The position numbers and the translations under genes are program-made. From Clonostachys chloroleuca (lineage: Eukaryota > Ascomycota > Sordariomycetes > Hypocreales > Bionectriaceae): DNA of 64,000 bases. The stretch lies in assembly GCA_037952775.1 (NCBI GenBank), contig JBANAY010000003.1:16430001-16494000 (forward strand), in the 5' to 3' direction. Positions 48,845-59,500 of the stretch are shown here, one piece after another (within the stretch, counting starts at the first letter, position 1; each line of letters begins with the position of its first letter). A model generated the notes under the pieces. The model ran no database searches and was not told the DNA's origin. It saw nothing but the letters and a program-made list of their open reading frames with translations.

Positions 48845-51800
48845 ATGGCAGAAGGCGACCCTTCGCGGCGACGCAGCTCGTCAAGAGCTCCCAACGGAAA
48901 TGGACCGGGGTTATATCGGCTTCAGTCGAATCAAAGCACCTCGAGCATCTTCGAAGATGTAGAGATGGCACAGGATGAAGTACGCATCCCCCTCTACCCC
49001 AGAAGCAGCCTCCTAGGTCTAACCACTCTCTCAGCTGTATTCGGGGCCAGTCGCTGAGAGCCTTCCCTCGAGTGTGTCGGCCTTCAACCACCGTCGTCGC
49101 CGCGCTGATTCCACTGCAAGCTTCACGTTCTACGATGAGGACGAGGATATAGAGCCGCAGATCGAACCTGAACAATTAACCGAACATGACGACTATCTTC
49201 GCCGTAGTATCAGCGACATTGGTGATCTGGAATTCGGGGTTGTGGAAGAGGACGAGGATGACGATTCTGCCGATCGAGAATTTGAAGCCTCCCGCGACGA
49301 CTACCGCCTCCGCCGCTCATCAACGCTCTCACGGACTTCGATACGTGCTCAGCTTTTGCGCCATGATAGCGCCGTAACATCCGGCAGTGCATACGCACCT
49401 GGACGGACAAGTCAGAAGCTATACATGAAGAACGAGGATCTGACGATTGCCATAACCGGTTTCCAAACAAGCGCGAGGGGGCGTGCTTTGTACCTTGCCC
49501 TCTGCTTCCTCACATGCGGGATTGGGTATCTGGTTCTTCGTTGGTTGCCGCGATGGTATGTTGCCGTAATTGGCCAGACTTGCGCATTGAGAGATTGTCA
49601 ATGGGTCGTCATTGAAAATGAATGGTCTGAAATGGCTATTCTTGATGTGCGATCTGTGTACTATGGCCGTCCACTTTCGTCTGTCTTCGGAATGTCCGAA
49701 AAGATGTTCTCCGATGGGTTCGACGATGAAACTGACCCTATCATCGATGACTTGCGAACCCTCGACTATCGTTATGTACGCTTATGCTTTCATCCCGTCG
49801 AGGACAAGTTTGTCCTTTCGAGTGGATGGAAAGACCCCGAATGGACAGATGTCCGAGTTTTGCGCTCTGGTCTGGATACCGACGAGAAGGGCATTCGTGA
49901 AGTCCTCTTTGGCAACAATCTCATCGACATTGAACAAAAGCCGATGAGCCAACTCCTCGTGGACGAAGTTCTCCATCCATTCTACATTTTCCAGATCGCC
50001 AGTCTCATTTTGTGGTCTCTTGACACATACTACTACTATGCCGGGTGTATCTTCTTCATTTCCGTCGGCAGTATTACATCGACTTTGCTTGAAACGCGTG
50101 CCGTAAGTACCCATTGTTTTGCTGCTGTCCCCGTCAACATGAAATGCAATTCTAATTGCCAAATCAATAGACCATGAAGAGGCTGCGTGAGATATCCCGT
50201 TTTGAGTGCGGCGTGAGAGTTCTTCGAAATGGTTTCTGTATGTTTTCTCACCCCCATCCAGGCTAATCTGTACTGTGCCACCTGACCAGCTTCAAACAGG
50301 GCGATTCGTAGGCTCCAGCGATCTTGTACCCGGCGATATCTATGAAATCAGCGATCCAAATCTCTCGCAGTTTCCCAGTGACAGTCTGCTCCTTAGTGGC
50401 GATTGCATAGTGAATGAAAGCATGTTGACAGGTAACTCTCTCCTCACCTCGTCTAGTATCTGGGAGATGTAAAGTTAACGTCAATCCAGGCGAATCTGTA
50501 CCGGTGTCAAAGATCCCAGCAACAGACGAATCTCTGTTGAAAATGGATTTAGGGGCCTCTTCTGTGTCTCCAGAGACGGCACGCCACTTTCTCTTCTGCG
50601 GCACCAAGATTATTCGCACACGTCGGCCCCAGGAAGACCAGGATGGAGACGCCGTTGCCCTCGCTCTTGTTGTTAGAACAGGCTTTAACACTACAAAGGG
50701 CGCTTTGGTCCGATCCATGTTGTTCCCCAAGCCTTCGGGGTTCAAATTCTATCGCGACTCTTTCCGATACATCGGCGTCATGGCAGTCGTCGCCATCCTT
50801 GGATTTATCGCCTCCCTAATCAACTTTGTGAGACTAGGAGTCGAGTGGCACTTAATCATTGTCCGGGCCCTGGATCTCATTACCATCGTTGTACCTCCCG
50901 CTCTACCTGCCACTCTGACGATCGGCACAGGATTTGCGATCAGTCGCCTCAAAGGCAAGCAAATATTCTGTATCAGTCCCCAGCGTGTCAATGTTGGCGG
51001 TAAGCTGGACATTATGTGTTTTGACAAAACAGGCACCTTGACGGAAGATGGCCTAGATGTTCTCGGTGTTCGTGTTGTTCACCAGTCCTCGCACACTTTC
51101 AGCGAGGTCATCTCAGACACCTACGAGCTTGGTAATACTCGGAACGGGGCAAGCCAGGACACCACGCTACGTGCAGTATTGCACACCATGGCTACCTGTC
51201 ACTCGCTAAGATCAGTTGATGGGGAGCTCGTTGGTGATCCTTTGGACCAGAAGATGTTTGAATTTACGCATTGGACTTTTGAAGAAGGGAAGCAGACTGT
51301 CGGCGATGCTGAAGACGAGGAGCCGGGCGGCCTCTCACCTTCTATCTCTAAACCTCCAGATGTAAGTGTGAATATTTGCTTAAACATTGTTCTAGGCTTC
51401 ATATTAATTGAGTCGTTTAGAACTCGTTCGAGCTCGGAGTTCTCAAGTCTTTCGAGTTCGTATCCCAGCTGAGGCGAGCCAGCGTTATCGTGCGCCAGTT
51501 TGGGGATAAGAGCGGTGATATATATGTGAAAGGTGCCCCCGAAGCAATGCGTGAGATCTGCCGACCCGAGAGCTGTAAGTTTCTATACATTCCTATAACC
51601 ACCACGCCTTCGCTCACAATTTCGTAGTCCCACATGATTATGAGGAGCGCCTAGCATTCTATACTCATAAAGGATACCGCGTCATTGGATGTGCGACAAA
51701 GCATCTGAAGAAGCTCAGCTGGGTTAAAGCCCAAAAGATGTCCAGAACGGACGTCGAAAGTGACCTGGAGTTTGCGGGGTTCATCATCTTTGAAAACAAG

Positions 51801-53445
51801 CTGAAACCCACCACGGCTGATGTTATCAAGGAACTCCTCATTTCCAACATTGAGACCGTCATGGTCACTGGCGATAATATTCTAACGGCAATCAGTGTGG
51901 CACGTGAATGCTCAATGATTGACCGAAGTGCTCATTGCTTTGTTCCTCGATTTATAGCTGGTAAGTTTTCACCACACACAAATCATGGAATAGGTGCTGA
52001 CCATTGTAGGTGATTTTCGCGACCCCAAGGCTGAGTTACGTTGGGAAAGCATCGATAATTCGGCCTACTGTCTTGATAATGCCACCTTGACTGTATGCGG
52101 CTGCCATCTCTCATTCAAATTTAAGTGACATACTAATACACGCACCAGCCATTGCCCGCCCCCCCAGAGGATGATGCATCCCTACCATACGACATTATCA
52201 ATCTTAGAAACTATTCGCTTGCGGTCAGCGGAGATGTATTCCGATGGATGGTAGATTATGCGTCTCCCTCGCTTCTATGTCGGGTACGTTGATCCCTTGC
52301 TACCTATCCAGAGCCATATGACTAATTCTCTTATGTAGATGCTCGTCAAGGGCAAGGTGTTCGCGAGGATGTCTCCTGACGAGAAGCACGAATTAATCGA
52401 AAAACTCCAGAGCATTGACTACACCTGCGGCTTCTGTGGAGACGGTGCCAACGACTGCGGTGCCCTGAAGGCGGCGGATGTTGGAATTTCACTGTCAGAG
52501 GCCGAGGCTTCCGTAGCAGCCCCCTTCACATCTCGCATATTCGATATCCGCTGCGTTCTCGAAGTCATCAAGTGAGTAGACATTCCTTTCCTCTCTTCAG
52601 TCGGTTTCTAACCAGTTCATGTGCAGGGAGGGTCGCGCAGCTCTTGTGACAAGTTTCAGCTGCTTCAAGTACATGAGTCTTTACTCGGCTATCCAGTTCA
52701 CCTCGGTGAGCTTCCTATATGCCAAGGCATCGAATTTGGGAGATTTTCAGTTTCTTTTCATCGACTTGCTGCTCATTGTCCCACTCGCCATCTTCATGGG
52801 ATGGTCAGGTCCGGCGCCTACTCTTCATAGGAAGAGGCCTACAGCGGATCTCGTCTCTCGCAAAGTCCTCACTCCTCTACTTGGTATGATGGCCATCTGC
52901 ATTTCCATTCAGGCGATTGCATACGTGTGCGTCAAGACACAATCCTGGTATATTCCTCCGAAGCTCAAGCACAACAAGTCCAACATCAAGAACTCGGAAA
53001 ACACGGTCTTGTTCTTGACCTCTTGCTTTGAGTATATCTTCTCGGCTGTGGTTCTTAATGCTGGCCCTCCATTCCGAGAGCGTACTGCCAAAAATTGTAA
53101 GTATCAAACCGGGGTGTGCAACCATTTCTTGGAATCATTTATTGACAGTAGCATTTCACAGGGCCTTTCATTGTAATGGTTACATGTGCACTTCTTGTAG
53201 CAGTATATATGATACTCGCGCCTGCACACTGGGTTTCAAAAACCATGCAGCTAACACCTATGAGCGTGAGCTTTGAAATGTTCCTAATCGCTCTGGGAGC
53301 ATTGTTTTGGCTGCTGGCTTGGACGTATGAGAAATTCATATCCCTGCGTCTGGCGCGAAAGATTGGGCACTTGCAACAAAAAGCTACAGGGAGTTTGAAG
53401 AAGCGCAAGAAGTATAAAGATATCGCAGATACAATGGCAACATAG
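48845..53445 (+). CDS. YPK9: P5B-type ATPase (Ypk9 / ATP13A2 family)
   Basis: Twelve exons: 48845..48979, 49035..50102, 50171..50237, 50300..50431, 50490..51361, 51421..51574, 51628..51960, 52010..52092, 52149..52283, 52339..52571, 52627..53096, 53162..53445; 1321 aa. A ~190-aa acidic, Arg-rich N-terminus precedes the P5 core. Motifs: [12 protein letters not shown] (actuator), PPALP in the fourth membrane helix (the P5B signature, versus PPELP in P5A), DKTGTLT with phospho-acceptor Asp ~646, [13 protein letters not shown] and [11 protein letters not shown]. It has about ten membrane segments and a Lys-rich C-terminus. Human ATP13A2 exports polyamines from lysosomes; yeast Ypk9 is vacuolar and affects metal and polyamine tolerance. 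All introns are 50-70 nt and in phase. Function in this fungus is inferred. Confidence 0.95.
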
Positions 53446-53934
53446 AAACCTGGGTGGGTTTTGATACAGATACCTAGCTAGGATACGCTATGTTCATACG
53501 GAAGAGAGTATGTTATCTTACACTAGAGTTTTCAAATTTGCACGAGTAATATAGGAAGAGATACGCATCTTTTACTTTGATACAGCTAGTTTCACTTGCA
53601 TTTGTGTACATCCATCTCAACCCCCTGCTGGTTGACAAATGAGGTTAGTAATGCTTCGCGTCCCATTGGCGAGACTGTCAAAGGTTGAAACGCGAATCAG
53701 TATTTCCAGATTTCAGTTCTACTGTATCCTCGCATTTATTGTCACGCTTCTTTCGATGTAGTTGATTCAATTGTCCATTCAATGAATCAATATTGGCGAA
53801 TGCCCAGTTCAGATAAGACAGTTGCTTGGTTACTGCTAACTGGATATATATACACCAGCGAGTCCCTGTGTGAAGCTGCACATGACGCTTTCCAGAGTCC
53901 CCTTTTGCGTTCTGTTCTAAATGAATCGATTTGT
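53446..53934. other. Convergent intergenic region
   Basis: 489 bp between the stop of the P5B ATPase and the stop of the small complex I gene. AT-rich, 3' UTRs only. Confidence 0.45.
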
Positions 53935-54257
53935 CTAGTGGTCCCAAGGATGCTTCCAACCCATCAATACGGGACCTACGATCGGGGTGTTAGTTAGCCA
54001 TGTTTTGCGATTCGCGCCGTCGACCGAGTAATTTTCGGGTATTCATACCATCCTTCTTGGCTCTGTACATCAACTATCGCGATCCCGAGTTAGCTTTTGT
54101 CGAACAATGGCGAGATCCGGCCCTTGCAAAAATCTAATCATTGAGGCTGAGGGATTGGGTCTCGACTTACCCAGAACCACATACCGGCACCCAGAGCGGT
54201 AGCGGTGTATCTGTAGATTCCCGGGACATGGGGAACGGGGGGCTTAGGGGGACCCAT
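53935..54257 (-). CDS. Small complex I subunit, NDUFB2/AGGG-like (50 aa)
   Basis: A very small three-exon gene too short for ORF calling: minus-strand exons 54257..54171, 54073..54049, 53975..53935, giving 50 aa. It reads MGPPKPPVPHVPGIYRYTA, then one transmembrane helix with GMWFWLMYRAKKDG, and ends GWKHPWDH. All phases join. Donors are GTAAGT and GTATGA; acceptors are ATAG and GTAG; a CTAAC branch site sits ~20 nt before exon 2, which is only 25 nt. The pattern MWFW-x3-R-x3-D/G-x-G-W/H-P resembles human NDUFB2 (AGGG) and short fungal proteins that, from memory, are annotated as complex I supernumerary subunits. It would be a single-span protein of the mitochondrial inner membrane arm. Coding status is well supported by splice signals; the exact complex I identity is less certain. 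Confidence 0.78.
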
Positions 54258-54986
54258 TGTCGATGTTTGGCGGCTCGGTCGTTATTCTCGCACGGGAGGA
54301 TGTTCGGTTCAATTCGAGCTGCAGCGGCGTGGGTAAGCTAAAAGCGCGGGCTAGAGGTTGGCAGCTGTAGAAAGACGCACGTTGTAACGGATGCCTCGAA
54401 GTTGCGACAGTGCCGGGGTTCAATGGGGTGCCAATTGAACGCCGATGTCGTGGTGGTGAAGATCGAGTCTTGCCGTCGTTGGCTGGAATCTTGGGATGCA
54501 GTTGATGGCTGTGGTTGAAGAGAGAAAAGCGGGTCTGCTTACATAACGTGGATGCGGATACGCTGGAGCGGCGTCTCAGCTACAGCTGCGGGGGCACTAG
54601 AGTTGGCTGTCACAGTGCACATGCTAAGCACTCTTGGCACTTTGCGACCGCTGGCCAGAACTCAGACCCCGCCACTCTGTAACTGTGGAGTGAGCACCAC
54701 TGGCCGTGCTCACTGTAACCTCGACGCAACCGCTCCGATCCATGTCGTCAACCTACTGCGTCGGACTGGCCACGTAGAACCTCTTCTTTCGCTACCTACT
54801 GAAGCATCCGTTCCCCTATACATCGACCACTACGTTCTAACTGTCCATCGACGTCGGAGAAGGGCGCTGGCTTCATCCTGGGTTCCGTCGTCCACCGTCG
54901 GAGGTTCATCGCCCAAAGAGGACATGCCACCTTGAATATCTCTAACCACCGTTTCTGAGCTCAACTCCCAACCCCAATCCTCCACC
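54258..54986. other. Divergent promoter region NDUFB2-like / UBC6
   Basis: 729 bp between divergent starts. A CT-rich stretch just before 54987 fits the UBC6 core promoter. No gene seen. Confidence 0.45.
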
Positions 54987-56102
54987 ATGGCGACAACTCC
55001 CCAGGCCGCCTCCAAATCTCCAACAATCCGGCGCATTCGTACGTCCATCATGCATTTCTCCTCTTCATGCTGCTCCCCCGATCGGCTCCACTGGCCCCAA
55101 CAGCTATGTCACATGCTATCCACTAACACCTCGAACCCGTGCCTCTAGTCCGCGAAGCTGCTGAGATATCCAACTCCCCATCAGCAGACTACACAGCCGA
55201 GCCGCTCGAGTCCGACCTCTTCGAGTGGCACTTCACCCTGCGCGGCGTTCCCAACTCGCCGTACAGCGAGGGCGTCTACCACGGCCGCATCGTCCTGCCT
55301 CCCACGTACCCGCTGCGCCCTCCCAGCTTCAGGTTCATGACGCCGAATGGCCGCTTCGAGGCCAACCGGGAGATATGCCTGAGCATCAGCGGCCACCATG
55401 AGGAGACCTGGCAGCCCGCCTGGGGCATTCGCACAGCAATTGTTGCGTAAGGGCCACACCCCCACCGTTACTCCTCCCAGCTTTCCCAAGCATATACTAA
55501 TCCTATCAAAACATCTATATAGACTCCGAAGCTTCATGATCACAGACGCAAAGGGCCAGCTGGGAGGGTACGACACCACCGAGGCCGTGCGTCGCCGCCT
55601 CGCCGGCGAGTCTCACGCCTTCAGATGCGCCACCTGCGGCCGCACCAACGCCGAGATCATCAGGGAGTGCGAGGAGCGCGCCAGGGAGGCCTGCACCTCC
55701 CCCAGCGACGAGGTCCAGGTCCCCGAGGAGCTCAACCTGGGCTTCCGCGACGAGCTCGAGGCCCGCAAGGCCCAGGCCCAGGCCGAGCAGCAGGAGAGGG
55801 AGAGGGAGAGGCAGGAGGAGGCCGCCGAGGTCGCGCAGCTGGCCGAGGGCTTCGTCCAGACGGGGCCGGTCCCTGCTGCTGCTGCGCCGACGCCCACGTC
55901 GCCGCTGAGCCCTGTTGCTGTTGGCCAGCGCCAGGCTGCGCAGCTTGGCCGGACAGCCACCGTGCCACAGGCGGGAGCGATATCTACCAACAGCCCTAGG
56001 CGGCCGTCGGACGAGGGTGTTCCCGTGTGGCTGGATCGTCTAATCGTCGCGCTCGTCGTTATGCTTTCCGCGTTGGTCTTGAAGGTTTTGTTCGGGGTCT
56101 AA
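54987..56102 (+). CDS. UBC6: Tail-anchored ER ubiquitin-conjugating enzyme Ubc6 (UBE2J)
   Basis: Exons 54987..55038, 55149..55446, 55523..56102 give 309 aa. The UBC fold starts at IRRILREAAEISNSPSADY. The J-type active site is NREICLSISGHHEETWQP with Cys94, without the HPN motif of most E2s and with the Trp-Gln-Pro typical of Ubc6. YHGRIVLPPTYPLRPPSFRF precedes it. A ~130-residue linker has a CxxC pair (CATCGRTNAE), a Glu/Arg/Gln-rich coiled coil and a Pro/Ala/Thr stretch. The C-terminus is one hydrophobic anchor (LDRLIVALVVMLSALVLKVL). Ubc6 works with the Doa10 ligase in ER-associated degradation. Normal length for filamentous fungi. Confidence 0.95.
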
Positions 56103-56522
56103 GCCGGCGGTCCGGTTTTCTCCCCCCTCTCTCTCAAGTCAGAAAGTTATTTGTCTGGGGGCTGAGAGTGAAGTGAGAGAGGAAATGGTCTGGCAAAGTT
56201 CTCGTCCGCCTGTCGTTTCAGTATTGCAATCGGCGTTCTTGGAGTAATACACCTGGTGGTCAGGGTATCGCGAAACTTGTTAATTTATAGATATCCTTGT
56301 TCGAGTTACGGGCACGCATGTTATGAGTTTCAAAAAGAGTCTCTAAAGTCTACATTCCAGCATATCATGAAATTGAAGGCTTCCATTAGGATTCCTCATC
56401 GTCAGTCTATGAAATACAAGAACACACAAATCTTGTCTGATGATTAAAAAAAGTCTGCCTCGCGGTGGTTGCTCTCCGCTCGTTCGGGTATCATACTTCA
56501 AATACATATCCAAAAAGTACAC
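56103..56522. other. Convergent intergenic region
   Basis: 420 bp between the UBC6 and TFIIIC stops, AT-rich at the right side. 3' UTRs only. Confidence 0.45.
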
Positions 56523-59500
56523 TCAAGAAGGAAAACTTCCATCAGCAACCATCTCTCCATTGTCCTCCTCTTCGCCCCTTGCGCAGTGCCGCGCCCATGG
56601 AACCGTCAGCCACCACCACTCGCCAACTGTCATGCCCTCCCCGGTGGCCCCTTGCTTGAGGACGCCGGTCCTCACCCCCCAGTCGAGCACCATCTGAGCC
56701 TCGAATTCCTCCAGGACCGGCTTCATGGCGCTGCATATTCCCTCGACGGTCATCTCACCCCTTGTCGAGTAGGCAAAGCACAGCGCCCCCAGCACATCAA
56801 ACCACCTCTCGTGGTCGCATACCCCGAAGAAATCTCTCCATTGCGGCAGCTCGCTATCCTCGCCCTGAGTCGGTGGCTCCTCGCCGACGACAGTACCCAG
56901 GGCCTCGATATCCTCGTTGCAGAGATAGGTGTCGGTCGGTTCTGCTGCGACTTCAAAGTGGTAGTAGGATTTGGGGAATTTTCGACTCTCGTAGTTCCCC
57001 GGCTCAAACCCAAAGGGGATCTCGGGGATGTTGGTGGAGGAGAGCCTAATGCGGCCGTGGGCACTCATGTTGGCCAGCGCCATCATCGTTCCGTCATTGA
57101 CGGTGTAGGGGATTGTCAAAGTCTCTCCCCGACGATAAGCATCGTCCAGTTTCAGTTTGAATGCGAGAGCCTTTTGGAATTTGGAGCGTTGGGAGAGTTT
57201 AGCCATGTTGGTAATATACCACTCAGTCAGTTGATACGGCCTCCCACCAAGGGGAGGGCGACGACTCTTGCGGATAACTCGCAGCACTGTGAGTTGTTCT
57301 ATGGCCCGCCGGAGGACTGAAGCAACTTTAGTAGCCGGTTCCTTCTTCCCGAGGGTAAGCAGCTGCTCTTTGATCCGCGCTGGTGTGTATCTACCGTTCG
57401 TGCAACAGAGTGATTTGACCCAAGACCTGGCCACTGTCATAAGGCTCAACTTCGGCCTCCTAGATTCACCCCGCGATAGCTCATCAAGGCTGATAACACC
57501 CGGGTCCATGGTAGCTGCCTCCAAACGACCATAAATTGACCCCTGGACATGGAAGAATTTTTCCCTCCAATCCTCAGCGGGCCGTTTGACATCCTGAAGA
57601 ACGAAATGACGTTGTAACTCTTCTCGAGTGTCGGGCATCTCGATCATGTCTGGTGCTGGAAGGTCCATCGTCCACCGAATCAGGGCAGCCCAGTCATAAT
57701 CAAGAAGGTTGTCATAGTCAATCGGCGGGAGCTCATCTGCTTCATATGCCTCGAGAAACTTCTCATGAAAGATACTCGCATATTTTTCGATGTACGGTCC
57801 CTGCGACTTGACAGCCTTGACCCAGAATCTGCGAAGAACTTCCAAGCTAATGTCGGGGAAAATCTTCACCAACAGACCCCAGTCAATGGATTTATCGGTC
57901 CCGCCAAGTAAGGCTCGAACGGCGACTATAGCTGCCAAGACTTCATCTAGGTCCTCGATATCACGACTCTTGTTTGTTCCATCCTCGAATTTATCCCTCA
58001 GATGTTGCTCTGGAAGAGCTGTTAGGGCACGAGAGGCAAGTGGCACTCTCTTTATAGGTTCAAGCCCTCGCCTAGTGTATTTCCTTGGGCTGTGTGTTAC
58101 TTTTCGCCTTTTGAATAAGGGCGCTGATGCAATCTCCGTTTCATCCTCACTCCATGATGATAACTCCGATGAATCTGAATCAACATTCTCACCCCCAGGA
58201 TGTTCGAGAGTAAGCTGACCATCTTCAGGCCAGGAAATTTGGGTAGGGATTGCGATGCTCTGTTCCATTTTACCAGAGAAATTGATAAATATCTTTAGCG
58301 GCATATGCGCGATAGATGTCTTCAGGAATCCGGACAGCCAAGCATTCTCAGCACTGATAGCAGCTTGCAACTTGTTGATGAACTTCAGATACGGGGTGTG
58401 GGCGGGATTTCCCCTAGCGGCTTTTGCTTGAAGTCGACTCAAGGCTCTCTTTTGGATCTCCTCTCCGAAGCATTCCCACACAAACCATTTTTTCGTTGGC
58501 ATCCATCCTTGGAGTGAAAAGCTGCACTCCTCCTCAAAGTCCTTCACTAAAACATCGGGCCATTCGAGATTTGCACCACAAATCAACATCTTTATCGGCT
58601 TGATGTCCACAGGAGGTAGCAGTGCAGGATCAAGAGGTAGATTATCCTGAGAAGATAATGGTCTCGTTCGCCTCTTGTATTGACGTTTCGGTACTTGCTG
58701 TGCAGCGATTTCCTGAGCCGAGTACCCTGGTGGTTCCTCCTCCATAAAAGTATTTGGATCAAGGAATTGAATCGGGCCATCGTGTGCCATAGGGAATGAG
58801 TCTGACAAGTCACCAGCAATGACCCAAGTCATGGAGTCTTTGGCATCATTCTTGAACGACCTTGGGGGTTGAGTTCTTCGTCGTCTTTTATATTGGCGGG
58901 GTGTCTCATTGGCCTCTTCTAACTCTCTCTTTGCAGCAGCTTGAGCGGCGTAGACTGGCGCATCCAGAGTCGAGATCTCCACGGGTAAGGGCCTCCGGCT
59001 ATGTCGAACATCTGCATCATCGCGCGACTCAGGATTCTCAGCCGCCACTGATGTTGGTGGATAATAAGGCTTGGGGTGGGCGGCTTTAACCTTTTCCACC
59101 AACTCCAATGCTTGCGAGCTGAATGGATCCATGTCTGGCCAAGAAACGACTTGGCATTTCGCAAATAGGCCTTGACGGGCTCGAAAGACATGATGCTGCT
59201 CTGCGACGACTTTCCGGGTAATCAAGGACTTCAGAGCTCCCTGATAGTCTTTCGAGGATGGTGGAGGTTCGCCATGATAATCCTTTACCCAGAGCATTGT
59301 GAGGGAACGAAAAAGGGACTCTCCTCCCGGAAAAACCCCATTATTATCCGTCAGGAGCGTACTCAACATAGTTTTAATTCGCCGGACTCGTTCTGCCCTA
59401 GATGCAGGCTTGTTGGTTTGTTCCGGCACCTTCCTTTCTCGACCAGGAGACACTTGATCAAGTGGAATAATCGACGGGCCTTCTTCCTCCTGGGTCTGGC

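Noticed and set aside
56469..57320. 283-codon + strand frame
   Set aside because: Antisense to the C-terminus of the TFIIIC subunit, no family features.
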